Below are positions 1-12,038 of a stretch of DNA of 64,000 bases, one piece after another. The stretch spans positions 1 to 64,000 of the forward strand of contig MVBO01000030.1 of assembly GCA_002261195.1 (NCBI GenBank), given 5' to 3'. The notes below the pieces were generated by a model that saw nothing but the letters and a program-made list of their open reading frames with translations, had not been told where the DNA came from and ran no database searches. Made by a program: the position numbers and the translations under genes. Source of the DNA: Bifiguratus adelaidae (taxonomy: Eukaryota; Mucoromycota; Endogonomycetes; Endogonales). How positions within the stretch are numbered: position 1 is the first letter of the stretch; each line of letters opens with the position of its first letter.

Positions 1-1
1 G

Positions 2-535
2 AATTCGCTCGGCTTTTGCTACGAGGAAGGTCTGGGTGTGCAAAAGGATCCACGACAGGCCGTCTTTTGGTACCATCGGTCGGCGCAGCAAAACAACCCT
101 TGGGCCCAATGTAATTTGGGCTTTTGCTTTGCCAATGGAATCGGCGTTCTCAAGAACGACGTCAAGGCGGTGTATTGGTACAAGAAGGCCGCGCAACGCA
201 ACCACGCACGTGCCCAAGACAAGCTGGGCGTTCATCTCCAATCGGGTCACGGCGTCGTTCAAGATCAAGCCTTGGCCGTTCATTACTTTAAGCTCGCTGC
301 CGCGCAGGACCATGTGGCGGCTCAGTTCCATCTCGCCAACTGTCTGGAACGCGGCATCGGGTGCCAGCGCGATCTCCGAGCTGCAGGATCATGGTTTGAA
401 CGCGCAGCCGTAAGCGGCTGTCGAAGTTCTCACGAACGTTTACGGCACCTCCTCGTACGCATGTGTGTTGAAGAAGGACCGGAGGCGGCAGCCGACCTAT
501 GTACAAGTGTATTACCTGCTGCTCCAGCAGCCTAG
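2..535 (+). CDS. Sel1-repeat (TPR-like) protein, 5' end missing
   Basis: The gene is open at the left edge of the window, so only its last 177 codons are present. The reading frame is continuous from base 2 to the TAG at 533-535. It contains at least four Sel1-like repeats of about 36 residues, recognisable by the recurring pattern LGxxxxxGxGVxxDxxxAxxWYxxAAxxxxxxAQ. Sel1 repeats form alpha-alpha solenoids that scaffold protein complexes. In fungi they occur in chitin-synthase activators of the Skt5/Chs4 type and in other signalling scaffolds. The C-terminus is a short Ala/Pro tail with no CAAX box, so a Skt5 assignment is not supported. The stop codon overlaps that of the convergent WRAP73 gene. 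The family is certain, the specific role unknown. Confidence 0.85.
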   Translation, partial: NSLGFCYEEGLGVQKDPRQAVFWYHRSAQQNNPWAQCNLGFCFANGIGVLKNDVKAVYWYKKAAQRNHARAQDKLGVHLQSGHGVVQDQALAVHYFKLAAAQDHVAAQFHLANCLERGIGCQRDLRAAGSWFERAAVSGCRSSHERLRHLLVRMCVEEGPEAAADLCTSVLPAAPAA

Positions 536-2266
536 ATTGTATTTATGTTGCCTAGACCTCGATACATTTCCATACACAAAACAATTCCTTGTCCATCAAC
601 ATGATTGACTGTCCATCCGGGTTCCATTGGATGGATTGAAGAGTGAATTTGGCTAATTACTCGTAGGTTAGCCTTGCGCGCGACCAAACGCGTCATCAAT
701 GTACCTGCGGGGACCTGCACCATGCACACCTGACCTCTGCCCTCATCTTCCGTCCAAACCCCAAAAGAATCCGACTCCTCAAACCACCACACGAGCCTGC
801 CCTGACGCGGCTGCCACCGCATCGTCCGGATAGGCGAATCGTGTTGAAGGAGGGTTTCGCATCGAAGGGTGCGACAGCTAAACATGTAGATTCGCGTCGG
901 TGTAGCATCTTTAAGAGCAAACTTGTAGCGAGCGTAAGGGAATCGATGGCTATACTTACCGAAGCGTACCGCGATCCAGGCACCGTCGGGTGAAAAGTCA
1001 CAGGTACAGGCCGTCTTGGGGAAGGGTTGGTTGGAGGGTCTCAGATGGACGGTGGCGTGGGTGGGTGGATTGAGGACATCTAAGTGTGATGAGCCGGTGG
1101 ATAAGAGAGCATCCTAGTCTTACATTCGTATTTCTGGTGATAGCTCGGCACAGAGACCCACACGTCCTAGAGCCGAGTTGAGTTAATCATACGCGCACAC
1201 TCGCTCGCCCACTTACAGCGTATCGCTCATCGGCATCCGCCTGTCGAAACTCGCCTACACAAGCCCACCAGACGGTCTCCAAGAGTCGAAGGACTCCATC
1301 ATAACTGCTGACGGCCACATATTGACCTGTGGGTGACCATATGACGTGTTTGATGCCAAGACCTAGGCTAGGGGTGGTATTGGCACGATGCGGGATGTAG
1401 CGTGTCAAGAGGATGCCATCTGGCTTGTAGATCAAAAGGGTGTACTGCACCGGTATCAGTATTTGCAAGTGGATAGGGGCCAGCATACCTACATCGGTAC
1501 AATTGTCCCAGACGGCGAGGTACTGGCCATCTGGCGACCACGAAAGGTGTTCGAGGTTATTGGTATCGGCAGGGAATTGCTACGCGAGGTTAGCTCAGTG
1601 TTGAAGTCGTCGGAATCTGCAACTTACCTTGATGAGGGACCAGTCGTCGGTGCGATAGATGCCAATCCAGTCCTTGTCTCTTGCTTCCGCTAGAGCTGCG
1701 TACTTTTTGTCTGGTCGTATTACAAAACCTAGTTCGTTGGTACCATGAGCTATCGCATTCGCGTCTAAACATATAGATGTTCACCTTTTTCAGGGCCATG
1801 TTTGGGATGCTGAATATAACACATGGCTCTGGTGGATAAATCCCAAATATTGATGCGCAGCTACAACCAGTATAAGTAACATTCATCGAGGCTACCTATT
1901 CCAACAACCTACCAAATCCTCTGCCCATATGAGCAGACACCGACTGTTAGGCGCAAATCGTACACCAACCACACCGCCAACCGCATCTTCCAATTTCCCT
2001 ACCCATTCACTCTGTCTCACATTCCAAACCTCCAGGCTATGGTGTTTATACGATAGGGTAACAACGAACTCGGAATCGGGTGACCACGCCAGGTACTGGA
2101 TGGGCGTGGCAGTTTCGAACAAGGCGACGATCTTTAAAGTCACTGTGGACCGAATAACTAGACGTTCCGCAACGGCTGTGGCAAGAAAGTGACCTGTAGG
2201 AGAGTAGCGCGCAATGCTGTTGGTGAGTTTGTAGAGCTCGGAAAAGCTCGTTTGAATGCCCACCAT
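532..2266 (-). CDS. WD-repeat protein WRAP73/Wdr8-like
   Basis: About eight exons. The first runs 2266-1913, followed by a 52-nt intron at 1912-1861. The product begins MVGIQTSFSELYKLTNSIAR and carries WD blades, e.g. YLAWSPDSEF, LSWSPDGQYLAVWD, VIWSPTGQYVAVSSYDG and CDFSPDGAWIAVRF. Blade order and the F-S-E-L-Y-K start match vertebrate WRAP73 and fission yeast Wdr8. These act at centrosomes or spindle pole bodies, where Wdr8 works with a minus-end-directed kinesin partner. That role is inferred from homology. The last exon ends in a basic region and a TAG sharing bases with the stop of the convergent Sel1 gene. The intron between exons 2 and 3 appears unusually short (about 35 nt), so that junction is the least certain. 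Confidence 0.85.
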
Positions 2267-2490
2267 AGGGCGGACAAGGCAAAGACGCGTTGCAAGCGTG
2301 GATTGCCTTTTTAGGTAACCACGCATCCAAAGGCAAGACTGTCCCCGCAAAGGTTTGCTTAATGCGTACCATACGCGCGTCTACGCTTATTCTCCTTTCA
2401 CAGCAATGGCAAGAGTATGGATATATTGATCATGAGCACTATATACAAGAGATAAGGAACATGGTCTATACACAATCCCACATCCAGGGC

Positions 2491-3450
2491 TTATTTATCC
2501 TCGGCGACCGCTTTTCTGAAATTCTTCCATAATGCCACTGCGTCTTCGTCTTTGTAATCATTCCATACCTCGTACAAGGCCAATAGCTCCTGTACAATAA
2601 TGCCAACTTCTTCCATATCCACATTGAGATCGGCAAACCATTGTCGCATATCTTTTTTTTCACCTTGACTGCCTGGCGCGAAATCTGCATGATTGAGCAC
2701 GACGGTAAGGTAGACAGCGGCAATGGCAATCATGTGCGGTGGATATAGCAGGCATACATCTGTGCGATACGAGTCGTTGACGATGAACCAGGCGAACTGC
2801 AGACCGGAATCTTTCATGCCGAGTTCTTTGCAGATGTGGGTGAGAGATCGATATGGGTGCCAGACGATGAGGTAGAACTCGAGTTCTTCCATCAAATAGA
2901 ATTCAAATTCGGCAATTTTGGAAGAATCGTAGGTGGAAGCACCCACGTCGGTCAAGACGCCTTTGGCTTCTTGTGAGATGAGCTTGATGTGATGTGGACA
3001 TTCTTCAATCTTGCATGCTAAGTACACGCAAGTGACAATGACTAGAAAAGGGTCTGTGTTGCATAAGGAGTTGCTAGAGATAAGTTGAGCGTGTGAGCAC
3101 ACAGAAAAGGAGGAATCAGAGCCCCTTACCGGCTGTAGAACCGCTTGAAATATACGATGGCCGTCGCAACGACTTGCTGCCGTAACTGAAACCGCTTACC
3201 CAGCTTTTGTATAACTAAAAATGTGCTTAGCCGGCGTTTTAGAAAGCGCATCAAAGCTCTTACGTTGGTACAGCCAAATCTTGAGTTTGAGAAGGTCTTG
3301 AGGGGAAAGGTATTTCAGGTCGGGTTGTTTACTTTTGACCAGCTGCCGTCGGTCTAATATCCAGTGATCACTGTCAAGGATTAGAGTCTGGGTATCTAAT
3401 GCGCTGTACAAGACTTACTGTTGTGTTGATGTCCAAAAGTTGGCCGCCAT
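2491..3450 (-). CDS. SSN8: Cyclin C (Mediator kinase module)
   Basis: Four exons give a protein starting MAANFWTSTQHDHWILDRRQ, the standard cyclin C N-terminus. The cyclin box follows: LRQQVVATAIVYFKRFYSR, then DPFLVIVTCVYLACKIEE. The second cyclin fold contains LIVWHPYRSL and AWFIVNDSYRTDVCLLYPP, which are diagnostic of cyclin C rather than cyclin H or T. Cyclin C pairs with Cdk8 in the Mediator kinase module and represses transcription; outside the nucleus it promotes mitochondrial fission in yeast under stress. An insertion of about ten residues before DMRQWFADL has no counterpart in the animal protein. The first exon codes for only about eleven residues. Upstream DNA carries a CCAAT repeat array (3684-3716). 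Confidence 0.93.
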
Positions 3451-3650
3451 TGCTGTGTGCGGCCAGTGTGCCAAACGGCTTCTCCCATGCACCCAGGATA
3501 ACCGTCACGTGATGCGAAGACGGAGTCCACGGATAGCGCCGTTCCACTATCTTTGCATTATTGCATGCCGCATTGAATATGGATATACTCGTTGTGCATA
3601 AGGGTGTAGCTGTAGACTTTTGAACCTCCCAAAGTAGCCTCGCTGAAGTC

Positions 3651-3671
3651 GGGTCCTGGGTCCTGGGTCCT
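3651..3671. repeat. Three tandem 7-bp GGGTCCT units
   Basis: The heptamer GGGTCCT is repeated exactly three times. It lies upstream of cyclin C, just before a second short tandem array containing CCAAT boxes. It may be simple slippage or part of the promoter. Confidence 0.7.
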
Positions 3672-3683
3672 TGCCACTTGCCA

Positions 3684-3716
3684 GCCAATTTAGAGCCAAT
3701 TGAGCGCCAATTGAGC
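3684..3716. promoter_or_regulatory. 11-bp tandem array with three CCAAT boxes upstream of cyclin C
   Basis: Three 11-bp units begin GCCAATT. Perfect CCAAT pentamers start at 3685, 3696 and 3707, so the boxes sit exactly one helical turn apart. They lie about 235 bp upstream of the cyclin C start codon. CCAAT is the core site of the fungal HAP/CBC complex. That the array is used is inference from position and spacing. Confidence 0.5.
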
Positions 3717-3965
3717 GCAAGGTTCGTCACTTGCTTACAATGGAGGCGTGAACAACTACAGATACACTTCAACAGTATTAGCAGTTTGTACACCAAGAGT
3801 GTAACCTACGCCTCTATTGTCTGCCAGCTACAGCTTGTTTTACATTTGAAACAAATCGTAATATACGCGCCTTTTCCATAAGAGGCCACCTTTCCAAAAA
3901 GTGCATATCAAGCGACGCGCACTAATCCTTCTGTTTCTTCTTGTTCTCAATTGTTTTCGGTCACA

Positions 3966-4639
3966 ATGGCCGCTTCGTACAAATATAGCATACATTTCCC
4001 CTTGAAGATATCAGGTACTATGTCATTATGTGGAGTAACGTTGACGAGATCGTTCCTTTGCTTGACATGTTCGAACAGCCAGAGAACTCTCCTGACGACA
4101 AAAAGCTTAGCGGTCTCGGTGAGCATGGGCTGTGGGAGACTGCTAGAAGCTTGAAATCTCCCTTACATGATGCCCTGTAGAGATATACATCTATTATAGA
4201 CGAAGCCTACTGAGTTCTGTATCTGCACGCGTTTGCACATATCTTACCGAGCGATCAATGAAGAAGTTCAAAAAGATGAGAAGAAGCACGGACCGGTCTA
4301 TATGCGACGCTGGGTGATTGAGACTATCAAAATTGCTTTGGAGAAACAAAACACTTGCGAAAAAAAAGGACGACAGGAAGAAGGCTAGCGCGGAAGCGAG
4401 ACTCAGAAATCTACGGCGAGAGGCGCGCGACGCCAAACGTTACAGCAAGAATCTCAAGAAAATCCCGAAGCTGCAGTTGCATGGTATAGAACGCTTACAT
4501 GCTTGGTGGGCGAAAGGGAGGCGCGAGTCTCCTGCAGAAATTGCGCAAAACGTACAAATATGTCCATCGCTCCCGCGGTCACTAGCCTTCAAAGAGATAT
4601 TGATGTCACTTATAAACTGAACAAGATCAAATACATGTG
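3966..4639 (+). pseudogene. Decayed coding remnant of unknown family
   Basis: Several stretches here read like former protein-coding sequence in nearby plus-strand frames, for example IMWSNVDEIVPLLDMFEQ, HGPVYMRRWVIETIKIALEK and AAVAWYRTLTCLVGER. The composition is that of a folded protein, but no continuous frame connects the pieces and I could not place introns that join them. I do not recognise the family and cannot say whether it was a host gene or part of a mobile element. It looks old and carries several interruptions. A real gene with non-standard splicing is the main alternative. Confidence 0.3.
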
Positions 4640-5505
4640 AAATGCAAAGCAATGTTATAGAGCAAGCCTAGAAAAGTCTTGGTTAAGTGACCTTCAATAT
4701 GTATATCAAGACGGATGTACGGTGATATCAAACCATGATGTTTCAATGCACTGCTCAACAGATGCATGGACTTTCTGGTGATGGGCTAGAGCATAGGAGA
4801 ACAGACTCCGGATAGCTGTATGTCCACGGTTGCATATGCCAAGAGCTAGTACCTAAATGAATGAAGGACAATCGATGAAGCGTATCATCAATATTCAGCG
4901 CGCAAGCACTTGTCCAAATTCAACAATCACCGGAACTCGGAGCATTCATTGCCTACCTGTGACCCATTTGCCTTTTCAAGAGCCTAACCTCAATCAGGAA
5001 TAATCCATAGTTGGCAAAAGTCAATTTTTGTCTCGAGATAACCTGTCCTTGCATCAGGTTGCCTTGGTATCACTTTAGCATAACAATGCAAAACCGCCAA
5101 AGCCGCTTGAATAAAGGAATAAGTAGGATTGACTCCCACAGAATTGGAGTACAAAAGTACCTCCGTACCATATACCACGGACACTCTAGTCCACGTTGAC
5201 AGCGCTTCAATGCCTTTGTCCTCGCCATTGTTCATCCAAACGCAGTCACACAAGGTATAAAACACCGCAAGCCACTTTTGTGTCTCTTTGATCCTTCTGA
5301 ATGTTTTAGAAGTCGTGATGAAGTTCAGACTAGTAAACGACACCCCATCCGAGCAGCAATGCTATGGAAGGGAGGTGAAGAAACACGCTGGGTCACCTTA
5401 CTTGTTACATCCAACAGTGTGCGTCTGACGTCTGATTCTTTTATGACATTTCAGAAGGAGATGGATTACACGTGTTTAGAATACAAGAGCCATATAGATT
5501 GCTAC
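4640..5505. other. Intergenic stretch without a supported gene
   Basis: This lies between the decayed remnant and the 3' end of PEX16. The longest frame, 117 codons on the minus strand (5343-4990), has no recognisable motif. I see no RNA gene or repeat. Confidence 0.5.
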
Positions 5506-7038
5506 TTAAGACGCTGAGGCTACAAAGAAGTATTAGAAGGACTGAGGGTTCATGCACGGGACACTTACTGTAAAAGTAAACAGATTCCCAGAGAGGTTGG
5601 TAATCCCGAATCACGCCAGCAACGATGGATATCAAAGGTTTGTTTTGTACCTTGTCGCAGAATCTCTCGAGGCGAGGTCTACATTAAGAGATGTCAGAAG
5701 AGAACAGTCTGTTATCGTGTGCCTGTCCTACCTTGTATATCGCTCATAAAAGGGAGCGCGCAAGAGATAGTAGATAAACAACCACTTGCGGTAGGATTGC
5801 TCACCGCTTTCCAGCTCTGTCATGGCTATTCTTGAGCCATCCTTGCCACCAGAGGCAAAGTATTGCTTGATGAGTTCTCGGGAAGCCATTTCAACCGCCA
5901 GCGATAGTAACCATGGATTCCAGCTATGTCGTCCGTACTTTTGTATGGCGAGGACTACAATGCAAAAGAAATGTTAGCATCAATTTGATCGTAAGCGAAC
6001 TGAGGTAACTGACCATACAAGACCGGGCGCAATATAAAGAGGTATTCGCCAATGACGCCAAAGCCTCTTAGACGATGCACGAGGTCATACGGCTTCTTGA
6101 GTTGTTCCGGCGTCAACACTTTGCTCATCAAGTACTTTTTCACATCATCGCCACCCTTGTTGCCATTCGAAAACCCATTGAGTGGATTAAAGGGATGACT
6201 GCCATTCGCAAAACCGTTTGTGTGTCCGTTAGCGGTCCCATTTCGGTGAGGTAGGGCAGCATCCAGCGTGGGATGACTTGCGCCTGTCCTTGGTCCCACC
6301 CATTCTTTAGGCTGCGCGGCCTTGTCTGTCTCTGTCTCCTCGGCCTGTTGACTGAGCGTCGAAGGATCAATATCTCGCTCGAGATGCGTATTGTGCAAGA
6401 AGGTTCGGTGATTCGTCAGATTAAGCAAATACAATCGGCATCCGGCTCTACAAGGAGACATTGAGCATCCAGTTCAGCATGCTGGATATACCACTTACTT
6501 GACTATTTCTATCAGCACGATAAACTTCCAGCGAGCCCGATTGCCCATCTTTTTACGTACGCCCATCTCCACTAACACCTGCGTATATCCAATGACAGTC
6601 AGCATCAAGGCAACTTGCTTATAGGCGTTAGGATGCCTTGGATTCTGTCCTTGTTGGAACCAATACCGAGTATAGCGATTAAAGAGAGAAGGTTTAGGAG
6701 TGGGGACATTGTTCTCGGCGGAGAAATCCCGTGCCGCACGTTGTAGAATGGTGTCATTATACAGTCCGAGGATATTCAATCCGGCATAGACTATCAGTTG
6801 TGCGTAAATGGTTTGGTCTCGCCCTCATGGACAATGAACACTTACGGGCTTGCGATGCAAACTCTGCATCTTCGAAACGACCTAAAAGGCTGAAATGAGC
6901 ACAGGTCGCTCTCGCCCTTTCACATGCATGATCCTTACCAGGTAATATATAGGTTAATGAGCGTAACGCAGACTCTATTCCAGTAATCTGCGACGCATTT
7001 TTGACCATAAAGTCTTCATAGTGCTTGAGCAAGTTCAT
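5506..7038 (-). CDS. PEX16: Peroxisomal membrane biogenesis protein Pex16
   Basis: About six exons. The N-terminus, MNLLKHYEDFMVKNASQITG followed by IESALRSLTYILPGRFEDAEFASQ, is the classic Pex16 signature. It continues with LYAGLNILGLYNDTIL. Pex16 is an integral peroxisomal membrane protein needed to recruit and insert peroxisomal membrane proteins with Pex3/Pex19. A Gly/Asn-rich low-complexity insert (about 6130-6370) sits between the N-terminal domain and the LRPVLYG segment. The C-terminal half, with WNPWLLSLAVEMASRELIK and a final VIRDYQPLWESVYFYTSAS, matches the conserved membrane part. The short last exon supplies the TAA at 5506-5508. The frame is intact throughout. Confidence 0.9.
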
Positions 7039-7144
7039 GTGACAAAACGCCCAAATTTCAGTCAGCGAGAATTAAGCTTTACGCAGAAGTCAGACAAGTA
7101 TGTTATACATGGCAAGCATGGCATGCATGGATGTGTGAAATACT

Positions 7145-8165
<1,021 letters not shown>

Positions 8166-8323
8166 GATGATGAGAGCGAGTTGAACAAGCGAGAACCTGC
8201 CAATGCTTTTCCTAAGCTTTTGGGGACCGATTCACGTGACATTCTGGCTTAGGCAATCAACAGCGTAAAGCTCATTGTCTATCACTATGGCAAAACACAT
8301 ACACTTGTTTCTAAAAGTTTTGA

Positions 8324-10009
8324 CTAGTGATGGCCGGCAAGAGCACCCATTGGGTCATATGCTGGCAAAACGACGGGTTCGGTCTTCAAGACCTGAACGA
8401 TATCCTTTGGAACCTCCGTCTTTTCCAACACGATCTGATAAACAAATTGATCGAACCATTCATCCGTCAAGATCCAGTAACCCTTGTCGCCATGTTCGTT
8501 GCCCCAAGAATTTTGCACGCGCCAGCGAATGGCCTTGTTGGGATCTTGAGGATCAATGTGAGCTCCAGTGAACACCATGGCGTGAGTCATCAGACTCTCG
8601 CCATACAGCAGCCGTTGCTCCTTGGTCAAACCAAGCTTGATGTTGAAAGCCAGTTCATAGTCGTAGATTTGGGTATCCATGACAGCCAGATCTCTGTCTG
8701 AGAACTTGCCAACGTCCGCACCGAACCAAACTGGTTTGCCCGACTTCAAGGCGGCCAGGGCCAATTTCTTCATTTGGTTGATGGGGACATTGACTATTAA
8801 GAGCAATCCGGATTAGCAAGCGCGGTCTTGAGGAGGCGGTACTTGACTTACCATATCGAATAGGGTGACCACCGACAACGTTTCCAAGGAACTCAACCGT
8901 GTAGAGCTTCATGTAGTTGTTTCTTGGGTCGTTAATCAGAGACATTGTTTCGCCAATAGGATAACCACAGTGTTCCTTGATGAAGGTCTTGGGTGTCAAG
9001 TCAGTGAATTGGTAAAATTTGCCATCCTTGTTACGGAAAGACCAGGTGAATTTCTCCGGAGGCTCGCCGAGCGTGATGGTCAAGATGCGGTAAATCTCAT
9101 TCATATAGTGGGACTTTGAGGCACGAAGCAAGGAGCGAGCCTTGGTGGAAGGCATTCCCTTCTGATGAATAGCTTCCCGATAGTTTTGTCGAATCTCGAC
9201 AGCGTATTCACGAAGCTTTGCGGTCACGATCCAGTTCAGCTTGCCGGAAGCAGAAGAAGAATAGGTTTCGGGGTATGCGACCTTAGGAACTACGCCGTAT
9301 TTCTCTACAACATTGACAAATTGATCCCATTGGCCACCATCATTGACAGGCGCTTGAAGGAGATATTGCACAACGCGGTCATCAACGTCGCGATCGGCCA
9401 ATGTGATCATTGACTCCAAGAAGTAGTTGGCCTTCTCAAGCTTGTCTATGACGATACGTTAATTTTGCTTGCATAATGCGCCAACGTGGCGTTGCCAACA
9501 TACCATAAAAGAACAGGTACGGCTGCGACAATTCAAAATCCTCCAAATTGTATCTATCAAGGTCAGTCATCAAGTTCGAGCGGCTCATTCATGACTCACT
9601 TCTTCATGACGGCCAAGCGCAACACGTTCGTACCAGCAAATAACCAGCAACGGCCCGATTGCTTTTGATTTGTAGCAAGGCCTTCAAGATCCAGCTTGAG
9701 GGAGAAATCATGGTGGTCGGCGACCGCAGCCTTTCGGTTTACCAACACTTGCGACAAATCGGTCCGGGTGATGGCATTCAAAGCCAAGAGATTCTTGGAA
9801 TCCTGGGAAAAGTCACCCTTGAACGATTGCAGGAATTCGCCTGTGAGAGGACCGAGGATATCGCTCGTCTCCTTATCCAACAAAGCCAAGTCTGAAAGAC
9901 GTTCGGACAGACTGTTCAAGTCTTGGTGACGAGCTGGTTGCTTTTCTTGCATGGTAGAAGAGAATGTGTCAGAGGTTTCACGCTTCACAACAGATGGCTG
10001 ACTGCCCAT
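8324..10009 (-). CDS. Bleomycin hydrolase-type cysteine aminopeptidase
   Basis: Four exons. The papain-like catalytic triad is visible: Cys in NQKQSGRCWLFAG, His in MTHAMVFTGAH, and Asn in VQNSWGNEHGDKGYW. Members (yeast Lap3/Blh1) are hexameric C1B peptidases with aminopeptidase and homocysteine-thiolactonase activity. The start ATG at 10009 gives MGSQPS, which could be N-myristoylated by the usual Gly2/Ser rule (inference). A TATA-like TATATAA lies about 30 bp upstream. The C-terminus, ALAGHH, differs from the usual Ala/Lys-ended tail that autoprocesses in yeast. Reading frame and splice sites are intact. Confidence 0.93.
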
Positions 10010-10036
10010 ATCACCTGTACACAAGGAGAGCAAAGG

Positions 10037-10043
10037 TTATATA
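10037..10043 (-). promoter_or_regulatory. TATA box of the bleomycin hydrolase gene
   Basis: TATATAA on the minus strand lies 28-34 bp before the ATG at 10009. The spacing is very short for a fungal TATA-to-ATG distance, so transcription would start very near the start codon. Confidence 0.4.
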
Positions 10044-10260
10044 GGTCCCCCTTATCTTGCGTACGCCTCCTCCCAAACAAAGGCAAGTCACATGTGTCCG
10101 TAATAGACACGTGAGCTCTTTGCGCCGGCCGCTCGGCTTCATACCATATGTGTAACAATAATGAACAAAGACCGAAGCAAAAGTTGCCAAGAGGGATTGA
10201 AGACACGAGTGTACTGTATTGTTTGCATCCAAGACATTATAAGTACAGAGATCCACAATT

Positions 10261-12038
10261 CTACCATTCAGTCTTTTCATCCTGGTCCAGCCGTTCAGAT
10301 AGGGTTGCTTCGTCTTCATGTCTCGCTCGCTCAGCTAGTTCCCGAAGCTTCTTGCGCTCACTGCGTCCTGGCACAGTCGTCATACAAGCCTCAGGCGTCA
10401 CATATTGCCACTTAAAGTACGCCCAGGCGATGAAGAGGAGGTTGAAGCCAAAGCAGATACAGGTGTACTTGTAATATTTGATGGGATAGGAAACGATGCC
10501 GAGATCGGATGGGATGGTGTCGGTTTGGAGGCGGCGATTGGATGCAAGACCTTGTTCCATGACGGAGATCAAGAGATTGCCAAAGGAGGTGGTGAGAAGC
10601 CAGAAGGAGGCGGATTGAGAACGCATTTGTTTGCCAACGTCGGTGTACGTGAATTTGAGGCCTTCCGGCGAGATGAGAGCTTCGGCAAAGGAAAGCAGGG
10701 CCCATTGAGGAAGTTGCCAGAGACCGCGCATACAGTTGTAGCATTCGGGGTCTTCTTCAAAGTTGTAATATTTGATGGCCTCACCTTGGATGATGCCAGA
10801 CAGCGCAAAGGCCACTACCATGAGGAAGAAACCAGTGCCCATACGTTGGAGAATGGTAAATCGAATGTTGTTGCGTTCAAGCATGCGGTAGATGAATTGA
10901 AGGAAGGGGACGAAAATGATAATGAAGATGGTGTTAACGTTGCCGAAGGATTCAACAGGGATGCTGAAGGTGCCGCTGACGCGAGGATTCATCATGAGGT
11001 ATTGGTTTTGCCATTCAGTTTGGCCTTGATCGTAGACAAGCCAGAAACCAATGACGGGTATCAATTGTGGAATGATACGACCCAAGTAGCGGATTTCAGG
11101 AACGAATTTTTCACCAACCAACGGAGCAGCAAAATTGAGCCAGCATCCCATGGTGCCTCGCTCCTCGGGAGTAGCCTTGTAATTCTTGTAGAGCGCATAG
11201 AAGGTACCTTTGACGGCCTTCCAAGGCAAGAATTCACCGCCAGGAGGAACAATACAATACCAGTGGTGACCGATAGCAAAAATGATAGCGTCAACAACGA
11301 AGACACTGGCGCAGATACCATATACCAAGCAATAACAGTTATGGCCATAGCACATAATGCTATCCTTGAGCGGGGGCATCAAAAAACCAGAGATCAAGGA
11401 GCCGACGTTGATGGAGACGTAAAAGATAGAGAAGAAGAAATTGAGGCCCTTTTTTGGTGAGGAAGATATTGATCACCACCATGCGTAGATACACAGGGCT
11501 TGATACCACCCGTGCCAAAGGCAATGAGGACTGCGGGCAGTAAATAAGTAAACAATGGTTTGGCTTCATAGGCGCCAGCGATGCCTGGGATAGAGAAGAC
11601 GGCCAAAAGGACCAAACCAATGGCATAAACCACAGAGAGACCCACAATGGTCACGTATTTGCCAAAGAACGAATCTGAAAGAGCCGCACCGATGAGAGGA
11701 AAGAAGTAGGACATGAAGGTGAAATTGGATACTTGAATCTTCGCATCGATGGGATTCATGCCCATGAAAGTCTGCAAATACACGTTGAAGAGGGGCCGCA
11801 CACCATAATAGCAGAATCGTTCACCGAGTTCATTTGGGATGATAAACCTAACAGCCTTGGGCCACAGCATGTCATCACCTTTGGCGAGAAGTTCTTGATC
11901 CAGTTTGGCATTGAGCCTCCGCTCGATAGCCTTGAGCTCTCGATCCTTCTCGGTCAAGTGGGACTCGTCGATAGCCTCATACATGTGTTCTTCGACCTTT
12001 TCCGGATCGGCATTGTTGTCTTCTACGGTGGTGGCCAT
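10261..12038 (-). CDS. PTR2: PTR2-type proton/peptide transporter with one frame break
   Basis: The N-terminal part (from ATG 12038) has an acidic tail, then the POT-family helices, including FCYYGVRPLFNVYLQTFMGM and FGTGGIKPCVSTHGGDQY. The C-terminal part continues in another frame from KKGLNFFFSIFYVSINVGS through about ten membrane helices to 10261. Such proteins import di- and tripeptides with protons at the plasma membrane. The two halves meet at a six-base A run (T run 11450-11455 on the plus strand), where one base appears to be missing. A 44-nt GT-AG intron could restore frame, but it would remove the conserved VS..GGDQ segment. So the gene carries a real frameshift, a consensus error, or an atypical intron. 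The C-terminal tail is charged and cytosolic. Confidence 0.85.

Noticed and set aside
10405-11460. 351-codon open frame opposite the PTR2 gene
   Set aside because: The opposite strand encodes clear transporter helices. The antisense product is highly charged and motif-free.
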